Part shown: in pieces, positions 9,016-18,602 of the stretch
How the letters are laid out: every line of letters begins with the position of its first letter
Numbering within the stretch: position 1 is the first letter of the stretch
NCBI RefSeq assembly: GCF_032854445.1
Contig: NC_088304.1
Span: 17,213,850 to 17,277,849, forward strand
Reading direction: 5' to 3'
From: Liolophura sinensis
Lineage: Eukaryota; Mollusca; Polyplacophora; Chitonida; Chitonidae
DNA: 64,000 bases
Program-made: the position numbers and the translations under genes
The notes under the pieces: generated by a model
What the model was told of the DNA's origin: nothing
What the model saw: the letters and a program-made list of their open reading frames with translations, nothing else
Database searches by the model: none

Positions 9016-10027
9016 TGTTACGGTATTGAAAACAGCAACAGAAAACAGACTCAGTGACTCAATATTACAATGTAAACAATGCTATATATATAAAATGAGA
9101 CGTACAGTTTTACAGACAGTTCAATAACAACAACATAAAAAACATACACATCAGTATTACCGGTCTTTAAAAGTTTCCAGTTCACCTTTGCATCCCAAGG
9201 AACGTGTTCCAGGAGATACAACGTAAAGACCATGGGATAAACACACAATTCACACAAGTCACAAATTGTCCCAGACAGGTACTTCGCCAGGTTAGCGAAC
9301 GCGAACACAGTACACAGGTTACACAGAACTGGAACAGTCAAGCCATTGAATGACGTCACACCCGCAGAGCACAACACAGGGTAAATACAGGCATGGAGGT
9401 ATAATCCACTTTAGAACAGTCACAACTCCCGCAGAAGCTCACAAACGAGCCGTTCAGAGACGTAGAGTAATGTCACCTTGTGGCAGAACGAACGTTCTTT
9501 GCAAAACTGAAAACTTCAGTTTAGAGTCCTTGACGACCTTGTCGGTCAGGTGAGGTCAGCGTGTTAAACAAATTACACCGTCAACTCTGTATAATCATAA
9601 TAAAGATCCGAACACCAATAAACGTGACTTCCGCAGAAATTCACATAAACCAGACATCAGTACTACTGTGGTACACAAACGGTGCCGGCATAAAAATCTG
9701 TCCTCCCAAATGAAACTGGCATCACCAGCTCGTATCAAAATAATGGACTCGATACGAGAGCGTCGCACACTCTCCTGGCTCCCAGTGGATGCAGCAAAAT
9801 TACCTCCCTCTCTGCACAGAAAACACGGCTTATATACGTCCCAGGTGGATTCAACTATTTTTAAACACAGAATTAACAGCCAATGAACAGCCAGTTAAAT
9901 AAACAGAGCATTGAACAAGGTGCTTTCCACCAGGTCCGCGCTGTACATATATAACAGGGCCTGTTATGCTTTCACAAAGGTCCGCAGACTAACAGTACAT
10001 GAAGACGTTAAATAGTCATACATAACA
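9016..10027 (-). repeat. 5' LTR of the Gypsy element (1012 bp)
   Basis: On the minus strand it starts TGTTATGT and ends CGTAACA, giving a 5-bp terminal inverted repeat. A TATA-like box (TATATAAG, minus strand) lies at 9829-9836. This LTR is complete and defines the 37 bp lost from the other LTR. Confidence 0.9.
9829..9836 (-). promoter_or_regulatory. TATA-like box in 5' LTR
   Basis: TATATAAG on the minus strand, about 190 bp inside the LTR start, is the probable Pol II promoter. The same box is kept in the other LTR at 3778-3785. Confidence 0.45.
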
Positions 10028-10089
10028 AAGAGAATTATACTCATGTTAAAACTTAAGAAACTTGGAGTGAATCTATGCGTCGAACCAGA

Positions 10090-11460
10090 CATTCGTATAC
10101 CTGCCGTCAACCAGTAAGGAAGGCGTTTGAATGAATAACCTTGACTCACTAGTTTTTGCCCTAATAACGTTAATTGAAATCGTCCTACAACACGCAGGAT
10201 CTAACAAATGCTACAAGGCGAGATATGTACATGCCATATGCAGGACCTTAGGTATATTGCTGTCCAAGTAAGGATAACTTACAATGTCAAAATTGAAACT
10301 ATCCCTCATGACGTAAAGTCTGCGAGATAGGAAACCGTTTTGCTCTTTGTACAAATATAGGTCCAGGATATATCATTTAAAAATCTGTGGTTTCCTTTTA
10401 ATCCAGCGAAGGTGGGTGAATTTCTTCCACAGCCTTTGCTATGTTTGGATTGTTTAAGGCAAGCAGATCAGCAATATACCGTTTAGTGAGTGAGTAAGAT
10501 CGGGCCTGGTGAGGATTACTCCTCAATAGTCGTATTCATATGAGAACAAGTGTAGATCGGCCAAAAGGGGGGCACAATTTGTACTCATCGGAATACCTGT
10601 ACACTGTTGAATACGGCTTCCCCGAATTTCCCATAGATGTTATTATTGAGAAATTCAAGCAACTCAATAAACATGGAAACATCCCATGAATGGTAACCTT
10701 TGCATGCAGTTGAACTGAAGAAAAGTTTGTTGTTTTTGACGTTATGGTAACGGTGATCAGTCTTATTAAACACCGATACGATAAGTGATGAAATTCTATC
10801 AATTAAATCTGCGTGAGAAATTGTGGTATACAGAGTGGAATATTTGGAATTTTTAAGGATGCACGTACAGTTGACGCCTGAATTTTTTTCAATTGCGCAA
10901 TAGTACTTTTTCCAAAATGACTTCTTGTAGTGCCTTCGCTAAGAAAGTAGATGCCAATTTGTGTCTGGAAGGAACGGATAGACTCCTCTGTCTGAGAATG
11001 GACTGATACTTTTTAAATAGTTCCTTCAGAGTATTGGTCGTTCTTGAATACGTTGATGTTGCGGCAATTGTTGTAGTGATATTAAGGTCTTCTGCAAGAA
11101 CTTGTTAGTGATAATTCTTGCACGCAAATATTATATAATTAGGAGCTTCGTCCGCAGGTACCTTTCGCATCCTTCAGAGCTTGTTTGGCTGCATACACAA
11201 CCTTTTTCTTTACTAGCTCAAGCCAAGTGTCAAGGACTGAATGTTTTTCCTCTCCCGTGTACACCATTTTTTGGCAAAGTTTTCAAGCGCCGAAAGGACA
11301 ATTTTCTCATTAGCTCTCATATTTGTCTTTCTCGACTCTATACTTGGGATCCCTCATTAGCAGATTTCTAAGATTGTCATTATTTACAATATTAAGATTA
11401 CCAGTCAAGTCATGTTTACATGGATTGTAGGTAAAATCTGACGATTCACAGTCACCAATG
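10090..11460 (-). pseudogene. Penelope-like element, reverse transcriptase remnant
   Basis: Translated on the minus strand in shifting frames, this stretch gives consecutive segments typical of one Penelope-like RT family. In order: HDLTGNLNIVNNDNLRNLL and RDPKYR (about 11440-11345), EEKHSVLDTWLELVKKKV, SQTEESIRSF and EIGIYF, KIPNIPLCIP, SSTACKGYHSWD, and LEFLNNNIYGKFGEAVF (about 10650-10600). The order continues with YPYLDSNIP-type and LVSQGYSFKRL segments near 10250 and 10130. Many stops and frameshifts show it is long dead. Assignment rests on remembered family motifs, not a search. It lies just upstream (minus strand) of the Gypsy insertion. Confidence 0.65.
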
Positions 11461-11643
11461 TATCTACCACAAGTACAATGGGAATCTCAGAATCTAACTG
11501 CTTTGGCTTTATTACATACCTGAGTAGCGAATGAGTCAGTAAATTGTTAGGAAATGCATGGGGACTCTCGTATGTTGAAGTAATTAGGCAGAGCATTGCT
11601 AACCTCTGGAACATTTTAAATTCGTGGAATGTTGATTAAATTA

Positions 11644-11679
11644 TTAAAGTACCTAGACTCCTATCTAGGTACTTTAATT
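11644..11679. repeat. Perfect 15-bp inverted repeat (hairpin)
   Basis: Two perfectly complementary 15-bp arms (ATTAAAGTACCTAGA and its complement) are separated by a 6-base loop. It lies between the GIY-YIG and RT remnants of the Penelope-like element. It is not followed by a T-run, so a terminator is not suggested. Confidence 0.6.
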
Positions 11680-11969
11680 TTAGGAACAGCGTATTTTTAG
11701 CAGTCTGAACTGTTCTGACTGGATGATAAAGTCGAAAATAACATATGTCTTTGACATACGCTGATCACATGGGGTGGTAGAGAACATGTAGAAGTGGACG
11801 TTACTTCTGTAACCAATTTACTCAATATTTTAAGACGAAGTGCATATAATACTGTGCGTAGAGCATGCAAGCTATCAATTGTTTTAGACAAACCTACCAG
11901 ATAACTGACACTTATGTTACTGTGAATCTACACCGAATTAAACTGCCTCCTAACATGGCTTCGTTAACT

Positions 11970-12500
11970 TCTTTGAAGGCATTTGAACAATTATATTATG
12001 TTAGAATCATGAGGTTGACTGGGTGTAACACTACCCACCCCGATAACACTCTCATTTAAGCCATAAGGAAAAACTGAACCTAGCTCCAGCATCCAAAATA
12101 GTTCCCTATGACGGATTTTCCATTCGACGTCATGAACAGTATGCTTTGAAAAGGAGAGATCATGTCTATTATTTGAATGCTGAAGTGGCCCCATGCAAAC
12201 ATGGCCCGAGGAAGAATAATGTTTGCCTATTAGCATTTGTCTTTTCCTGACCGTTTTTCTGTGGCCATTTACCCTTTGATGTAATTTTTGGGTCTTCTTT
12301 TCAACATACTGTTGACCACACTTTTTGCATGAAAGCAAATAAATGCAATGTGATGAGTTACAACTAAGATCAACGTAAGATAGAACACAATATGATTTAC
12401 CCGTGTTTATGAGTGGACACGTTAGACAATTTCTACGTTCACACTTAGAAATAGTAAGTTTGGAACGTTGGGGATTATGTGTTAAACAGTCGCTTAATTG
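11970..12500 (-). pseudogene. Penelope-like element, GIY-YIG endonuclease remnant
   Basis: The frame is open on the minus strand from roughly 12500 to 11973. In order it has a Cys-rich segment (KCERRNCLTCPL), CIYLLSCKKCGQQYV, where the family usually has a GIY-YIG-type YVGxT, then QRVNGH, SSSGH and finally FWMLELGSVFPYGLNES. The last matches the characteristic (Y/F)W...LGT..P.GLN end of Penelope-like GIY-YIG domains. The catalytic YVGxT region is degraded (YVEKKT). It lies upstream of the RT remnant on the same strand, the order seen in Naiad-type elements with N-terminal endonuclease. An alternative is the C-terminal domain of a tandem upstream copy. Confidence 0.68.
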
Positions 12501-12724
12501 GGTTTTACATGGTTTTGTTTGAATCCCTTGGTTTTTCCGTATGATGTAAATCAGGCACCATGATGGAAACTGGCCTTAGAGCTGTGGTACATTTTAGTAG
12601 CTCGCTCTGTGAATCAGAACCACAATTCACAGCGTTAATCTGATCAATAATTTCAGCCATTATATAAGGTATACATGCGTAGAGGCCCAACCTCGTGGTC
12701 AAAAACCACCAGCAGTATCCAGGC

Positions 12725-12815
12725 GTGCACAGGTTATGAATCTATGCATCGAAATGCACATTCATATACCAGTCCTCAACCAATAAGGACGTTCCTGATC
12801 AATAATCGCAAAGCC
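12725..12815 (-). repeat. Duplicated block matching 10060-10150
   Basis: Shares stretches such as GAATCTATGC and a ..CAACCA(A/G)TAAGGA.. segment with 10060-10150, in the same orientation. Such partial direct repeats are common around tandemly arranged Penelope-like elements. Confidence 0.5.
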
Positions 12816-13024
12816 AATTCCCAGAACGAAGTTTAACACGAATTACCAAAGAAATAAGAAAGGTTATAAAGCAGGAAAATAGGATGGACTCCTCAAAGAG
12901 AATCGGTCAACAGTTTCAATGACGTAGGAAACACGCAAGGTATGTTCTAGGCGAATGAGTGAAATCGTGTACCATGTTAGAATATCAGTTGTCGATAACA
13001 AATTATGTATCTCAGTTGCGCTTT

Positions 13025-13222
13025 GATTGTAACTGTTCATATATACATCGTGGCGATCTAATTCAACACGATGAACATATTGCCCCTTGTCCCAGGATAA
13101 ACGGAATTAGAAACAGATATCAAGCAGAGCGTCAGAGATTCTGAACGCTCTGTCCATACTTACTTACAACAGAACTGTACTCATTTAAAAACTTAAACTT
13201 AGGAAACTGAGGGAGTGAGGCA
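13025..13222 (-). repeat. Uninterrupted paralogue of the Gypsy target site
   Basis: The first ~140 bp match 2868-3003 and the remainder matches 10032-10066. The sequence therefore runs straight across the point where the Gypsy element sits in the other copy. Confidence 0.65.
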
Positions 13223-14009
13223 CCTACAGTATGCCTGGCCTGGAGGAACTACGGAAGCCCAGGGCGCCAGCCACTCGACCCACCGTGAGAGTGTCACCTC
13301 CTCAGGGACTGCATACAACCATCGCTCAAGGGCTCAGCGTGACTGTGATATCATGACCACGATGGCAACACGTGGGTGTAAATGACTGGTGTCTTACACT
13401 GAGTTTTTACACAATTTTTTGATGTACTGATTTGCATTGACTTTTTAGACTGGCCCGTTGCAAATGCCACTGAGCATCCTATTTTCGTTAGCACTAGCGG
13501 CCGATGTATATTGTTGTAACGTTGTTGTAAGCGAACTTATTTCTAGAAAAAGAAAGTCCCAGTGTTGTTGTTCATTTATGTTAAATATTATCTGAATACA
13601 GATGCACCTTGGTCAGTTTATATAATCGGAATTTATCAATATCTGGCCAGTGTCTTTGTAGAAAAGGTGACATGTGAAATACATTAATAAACTGATAGCG
13701 AAATAAATTATATTTCTCGATATTTTATATAAACGATGAGAGTGTATTTACAGTCATTTTCTCATACATGTAATTTCAAAAGTAATACATTTTTGTCTAG
13801 CATTAAAAATGCTTAGTTCCAGTTACACGTTAAGAGATAAGTTCAATTTCAAACGAAGGTGTTAAATTTTCAGATGAATCTGTCAAGTAGGTGAAGGCTA
13901 CAATCAACAATCTAAGAACAACCTATGGCCGGGAACTTAATAAAATGAAGTTGTTACAGAAGAAGTCGCAATTCAGTAGAAGACATTTATGAGCCGCGAT
14001 GAAAGTATT
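13223..14009. other. Non-coding, nothing recognised
   Basis: No gene, known repeat or strong secondary structure was seen. Confidence 0.4.
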
Positions 14010-14010
14010 T

Positions 14011-14148
14011 CCAGGCACAGGACAAATTCCTCGGACTACACTGCACCCAAAGAAAGAAAAAAGAACAATATGGTATGTTCCAGGCACAGGACAAGTTCCT
14101 CAGACTACACTGCACCCAAAGAAAGAAAAAAGAACAATATGGTATGTT
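14011..14148 (+). repeat. 69-bp tandem duplication
   Basis: Two nearly identical 69-bp units begin at 14011 and 14080. The repeated open frame here is a by-product. Confidence 0.85.
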
Positions 14149-14160
14149 CAATGTCATTGC

Positions 14161-14408
14161 CGGGGGCCTCCTTGGCTCAGTTGGTTAGCGCGCTAGCGCA
14201 GCGTAATGACCCAGGATCCTCTCACCAATGCCGACCAATGCGGTCGCTCTAAGTTCAAGTCCAGCTCATGCTGGCTTCTCTCCGGATGATCGTGGGTTTC
14301 TTCCGGGCTCTGCCTGGTTTCCTCCCACCATAATGCTGGCCGCCGTGGTGTAGGTGAAATAATCTTGATTGCGGCGTTAAACACAAATCAAATAAATCAG
14401 TAAATAAA
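14161..14408 (+). mobile_element. SINE (MetaSINE-like), full length
   Basis: It has an A-box-like GGCTCAGTTGG near 14174, a B-box-like GTTCAAGTCC near 14255, the conserved body, and an (AAATAAAT)n-type tail. A short TCATTGC repeat on both sides may be part of a target duplication. An internal CCAATGCCGA/CCAATGCGG near-duplication distinguishes this copy. Confidence 0.82.
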
Positions 14409-14557
14409 TTTTGAATCATTGCAATTTGCTTCTGCGCATTGCAAAACTGACAAAGGAAACAGCTATATTTTCGATTGTCCCATATGTTTTAATACTGAAA
14501 TAAGAGACAGATACCTGCCATCAAAGGAGGTAAATCCTTGTAAGGGAAGTAACCTAT

Positions 14558-14692
14558 TTATTTATTCATTTATTTATTTGATTGGTGTTTTGTGCCGTAC
14601 TCAAGAATAATACGGCAGCCAGCATTATGGTGGGAGAAAACCGGGCATAGCCCGGGGAAAACCCACGACCATCCGGTGGTTGCAGACAGACC
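14558..14692 (-). mobile_element. SINE (MetaSINE-like), truncated
   Basis: Minus-strand 3' half only, starting on the plus strand with TTTATTTATTTGATTGGTG and ending within the body. It is followed by an (AT)n run at 14713-14732. Confidence 0.78.
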
Positions 14693-15229
14693 CGATGCAT
14701 TACAAAATACGGAATATATATATATATATATACATCACCAATATGACTTGCTTCACTTCTGTTTTAGCCATGAATTACAAACACCCACTGGTTTTGCCAC
14801 CAGTTTTTGGTCAGGACTGGTGTGTTTATAATAGAATATGTACAAATTATTACCTACATGTACGTAGGATTACAGTTCTGACGTTCAGATATGTGTCGAC
14901 ATGAAAATACGCATTTACATTTATATATAAAATCTTTCATCATAAACTAAGCTGAGCTCAAGACACAATATACATGTATACTGTAGTTATATAATAGTAG
15001 TAATAATAATAATAATAACTTGAAATATTGGTCAGGTGAAAGATCATTGGAATGACCCTAGAAAATACTTCTTATATTCTTTCTAAAAATCTAGTAGCCT
15101 GCTTGTAGTAAGTGGCAAAAACCTGTTGTAACCTCACTGCTCATGTTTGGCCAAAACGCTTTCGTTGAATCCAATTTCAAAATGCATTTTATTTCTTAAA
15201 ATATAAATCAAACTATTTTCCTGAATTGT

Positions 15230-15400
15230 TTAGTGAGTGAGTGGAATACACGGAATATGCCTGGAACCTTTCCCTGGTGAGACAATTGCCACATGTTTGC
15301 CGTCAATTGCTCCAATGCAGTTGTCGAAGGTCCGCTTTTCCTTAAATTCTTTAGCAATTTGATGCCAGCCATTCTTTGTGTTAGGTAACTGAAAAAGGAA
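15230..15400 (-). pseudogene. PIF/Harbinger transposase fragment
   Basis: On the minus strand a splice-acceptor-like CTTTTTCAG is followed by an open stretch containing WHQIAKEF, RTFDNCIGAIDGKHVAI and SPGKGS. The CIGAIDGKHV segment holds the first catalytic aspartate of Harbinger (HARBI1-like) transposases. Only about 50 residues are present. The second and third acidic residues are absent, and the frame stops at 15230. It looks like one exon of a dead transposase. It acts on nothing here; intact relatives cut and paste Harbinger elements with a Myb/MADF-like partner. Confidence 0.72.
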
Positions 15401-15625
15401 AAATAAAGTCTTTAGGTCACTGAGAGCAGCAATGAGATATTTGTTGAGATTCATAGACCTTATGTTGTTAAATTTTACTTTTATCTATAAACAATTGTTG
15501 AGTACATTGTTAAAATCAGTCAATCAGTCTGTTTTCTTATGTATAAATAACAGATGTTTGTTAGGTAAATTCCTACTTTTTTCTCATGGACGGGGTCTGT
15601 CTTTTTTTTCAAAATTCTTGTTTTC

Positions 15626-15963
15626 AGAACTGGAGCTAAGGAACATGCCGGCCTCAGCATCAGCCCCTTGTTTATCAACACCACTGTGTTCTGACCATCC
15701 AGAGCTGCTCCTGAATGTTCAATCACCAAACAGCAAAGACCAAAGATCCTGACCAAAACCAAGAATCTCAACAGAGATCACGATCCCCACTTCATTCAAT
15801 AATTATCAATGAAAAATCTGAATCAACATGCAGTAAACAATTAATTAAGTCTACCCAATCCACATCCCCCCTACCCCCACCCACCCCCCTCCAAAACAAA
15901 AAACAAAGAAGAACGACCAGTGACGAGGCTTTAGATTTAATGTCTTCCATTAAGTCCTACTGA
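15626..15963 (+). pseudogene. Possible Harbinger accessory-protein (MADF/Myb-like) 3' exon
   Basis: A plus-strand acceptor-like TTGTTTTCAG is followed by an open, S/P/Q-rich stretch. After a frame change near 15715 it ends in KKQRRTTSDEALDLMSSIKSY. The basic patch plus short acidic helix resembles the C-terminus of accessory proteins carried by Harbinger elements. It is divergently arranged to the transposase fragment about 230 bp away. This is inference from context; no domain is diagnostic. Confidence 0.25.
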
Positions 15964-16069
15964 AATTCAGGAATCCAATTCCATGTCAGAAAACAGGCAA
16001 AATATCCTCCATCCCTTTCAAATACAGCAAGTAAACTCTAAGTTACAAGGGATGAAACAGCATTCATTA

Positions 16070-16665
16070 TTTGTAGTAGTAGTAACGGTGTTAGTAGGAA
16101 TAGTAACGGTGGTAGTAGGAGTAGTAACGGTGGTAGTAGGAGTAGTAACATCTAATTAAGCTTTGCAGCTGTTTTTGATTCATCCCTGTAATAATCCATG
16201 TTAAAAGTAATACCAGCCGTTACTAACAATATTAATACATGTAGTCCAATACAAACAATACTGCCATTGTCTAATGTCTAAAATACTCATGATCCAATAC
16301 TAGTACTCATGATCCAATACTAGTACTCATGATCCAATACTAGTACTCATGATCCAATACTAGTCCAATACTAATATTCCAATACTTAGAGCCCATTATT
16401 AACAATACTAATAGCCCATTACTAACAATACTAATAGTCCATTACTAACAAAACTTACAGTCCATTTCACTAACAATACTAATTGTCTATTACTAACAAA
16501 ACTAATAGCCCATTACTACCAACACTAATGATCCGTTACTACCAATACTAATGATCCATTCCTAACAATGATCCATTACTAACAATACTAATGATCCATT
16601 ACTGCCAATACTAATGATCCAATACTAACAGAAGTGAATACCCAGTACTAAGGCCAGCTATATGT
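16070..16665 (+). repeat. Cluster of short tandem repeats
   Basis: A ~21-bp unit (AGTAACGGTGGTAGTAGGAGT) runs over 16085-16150. A 20-bp unit (ACTCATGATCCAATACTAGT) occurs four times at 16286-16366. A degenerate CCATTACTAACAATACTAAT-like repeat follows to 16665. Confidence 0.8.
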
Positions 16666-16704
16666 CAAACTAACTGAAAACAAATAGTTACTAATGATAA
16701 CCCT

Positions 16705-16979
16705 AGCAACAACGACCGGCCCCGATTGCACAGTTGGTAGAGCGTCAGCTTCGGAAGCTTGGCGTTCAGCATGAAGGGGATTGTGCAACGACTGGTTGAC
16801 CCGTATCAGTACAATGGCTCGGGCAGGGTGGCTTACTTGCCTTCGGTAAATCGTCTCAGTGAAGCAGCAACAAGGAGGTACATTACATACACCCTAAGGA
16901 TTCCTTCGTCGTCATATTACTGAAAAATTGTTGAGCACGACGTTAAACCCCAAGCACTCACTCACTCCAAGCAATAACG
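16705..16979 (+). mobile_element. SINE family 2, internally deleted copy with target duplication
   Basis: It spans 16715-16969, with AGCAACAACG on the left (16705-16714) and AGCAATAACG on the right (16970-16979). It begins GACCGGCCCCGAT, with an A-box-like GCACAGTTGG, and ends GACGTTAAACCCCAAGCACTCACTCACTC. Part of the head is missing relative to the copies at 23914 and 29918. Confidence 0.82.
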
Positions 16980-18139
16980 CCAACGTTAAATCTAAAACTA
17001 TTGTTACTACTAGAACAACAAAAGGAGTGTTTTATGCGATAAATATCAGTATTGATATTTGTTATCAGTGGAAATGTTAAGTTATAATTTTTTCCAAATT
17101 CATCTTTTTACCCTTTTCTTGCCCAGGCTTGCCTGTTGTGTAGGCTTACTATGGGATTTATTCTAAGTAATTGTTGGATAAATATCTCACTGTCTTACAT
17201 AGGTCCTACAGTGGAATGTTCAGGTGAAGAGATGAAATTAAATATGTAACCATTTATATAATATAACCATTTTGGAAGGCGGTATAGTATTATTATTATC
17301 ATATACATGTACCATTATGGTACATGAATGTACCTTAATTTGTTTGTAATATTAAGTAAAGCCTTTTAAACGACAAGTTATGTCCTTGTTGTTACTCTGA
17401 TAAGATTTCTATTTCGAGGGAAAATTTACAGCATATTCTCTGATGTTATGACATATCTTTGAACATGGATTGGAATAATATATTACATATATACTTGTAG
17501 TACGTAAAATACCCATTTATATATTATAACCTGTTACTACCAATAATTGTCCTCTAACCTTTATTGTGATCTATAATGAATGTTATACAGGATTGTTCGC
17601 ATGCAGACCTTAACACTATAGCTGGGCATAGCACAAAAATACGATGCTAATAGATGACCAGTAGAACTGTAATTCAACATTTTCACATCTTTGTTTATTC
17701 AAGCATATTCTAAAGGCATTCTGTGTTGAATGATAAAATTATACCTTTGTAAAGCCCTGAAACTGGCGAATCCAACCAATGTAACTTTGTCTTCAAAATC
17801 AAATAAAAAGCATAAATTGCACCGAAAGTTGCTCCATGCGAAATGGTTGAGGAATTAGGGGATATTTATACCAGTACAAAGTAAAGAAATTAATCTATAC
17901 TTTCCCATGTGTTTATTACAACATACATCAAGTAAACTTTGTAAATGTACCTTAATATTGGTCGTGTTTGTGTATCTTAAATATAATATCTTAACCTACA
18001 AGTGATTTATTTTGTTAGACAATTGTGGTTTGAAATGGAATTGATGCTGATGTGTAAAAAGTCCTCATGGAAAAAGGGTAATGAATCTCAGATGTTTTCT
18101 ATTCATTCTTTCGTGTGGTAATAATCACGAGACATACTG
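16980..18139. other. Non-coding, one dispersed repeat
   Basis: No gene recognised. Positions about 17770-17940 resemble 31385-31540, including a TCCAAAATCAAAT-like core. The rest is AT-rich single-copy-looking sequence. Confidence 0.4.
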
Positions 18140-18262
18140 AGGGCGTCTGTCAGCAACCCGTGGATGGTCATGGGTTCCCCCCCTCCCGCCCTCTGCCCCC
18201 CCCCCCCCCCAAATAATGCTGCTTCCGTCGTATAAGTATCAAATAAATAAATACATAAATAA
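18140..18262 (+). mobile_element. SINE (MetaSINE-like), truncated and altered by a poly-C run
   Basis: It begins within the GTCAGCAACC segment and carries an expanded C tract around 18175-18210. It keeps ATAATGCTG...CGTCGTATAAGT, then an AAATAAAT tail. Confidence 0.72.
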
Positions 18263-18602
18263 ACAAAATAAATAAATATACTGATGGAAATGCTTAATGA
18301 GTAAGGCTAGGGAAATTTTGTTCACAACTTCATATCTTCTGTCTGCACCAATGAGGTCTACTGACTGACCTTGCAACATCCAACATCTACAGGTCGCTGG
18401 TTCAATCCACTGTGACCGCAATTCTTTTGTTGCAAAGAATAAAAGACAGAAGTCCACAAAAGCAGTCCCTCCTGGAATGGGGAAGGTTCCTACCCTATCT
18501 GTCGGTCGGTCCTGTTTTTTGCCAAGATCGATAACTCATTCAACGTGCTGTGTTTTTTCTTTCACTGCATGAAACATCAGTTTATATACATATATTAATT
18601 AT

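Larger units (their letters stand above)
3000..10031 (-). mobile_element. Ty3/Gypsy LTR retrotransposon, Gmr1-like domain order (gag-PR-IN-RT-RH)
   Basis: The element spans 3004-10027 on the minus strand, flanked by AAGA at 3000-3003 and 10028-10031. In order of transcription it has: 5' LTR 9016-10027, primer site 8993-9010, gag from 8886, CCHC knuckle, DTG protease, integrase, reverse transcriptase, RNase H ending at 4091, polypurine tract 3977-3987 and 3' LTR 3004-3976. Integrase precedes RT, unlike typical Gypsy elements (PR-RT-RH-IN). This order is known for the Gmr1 group first described in fish and other deuterostomes. Coding capacity is broken by a frameshift near 8420-8445, a TGA at 7979-7981 and a TAA at 6281-6283. 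No env-like ORF is seen. Confidence 0.92.

Noticed and set aside
11644-11679. Hairpin as a transcription terminator
   Set aside because: No U-run follows and the context is eukaryotic transposon sequence.
12725-13222. Hammerhead ribozyme expected in Penelope-like terminal repeats
   Set aside because: I looked for CTGATGA plus GAAAC in both strands here and at 2868-3003 and did not find the conserved core.
13989-14252. Open frame with a repeated peptide
   Set aside because: The repeat comes from the 69-bp tandem duplication and the frame runs into a SINE.
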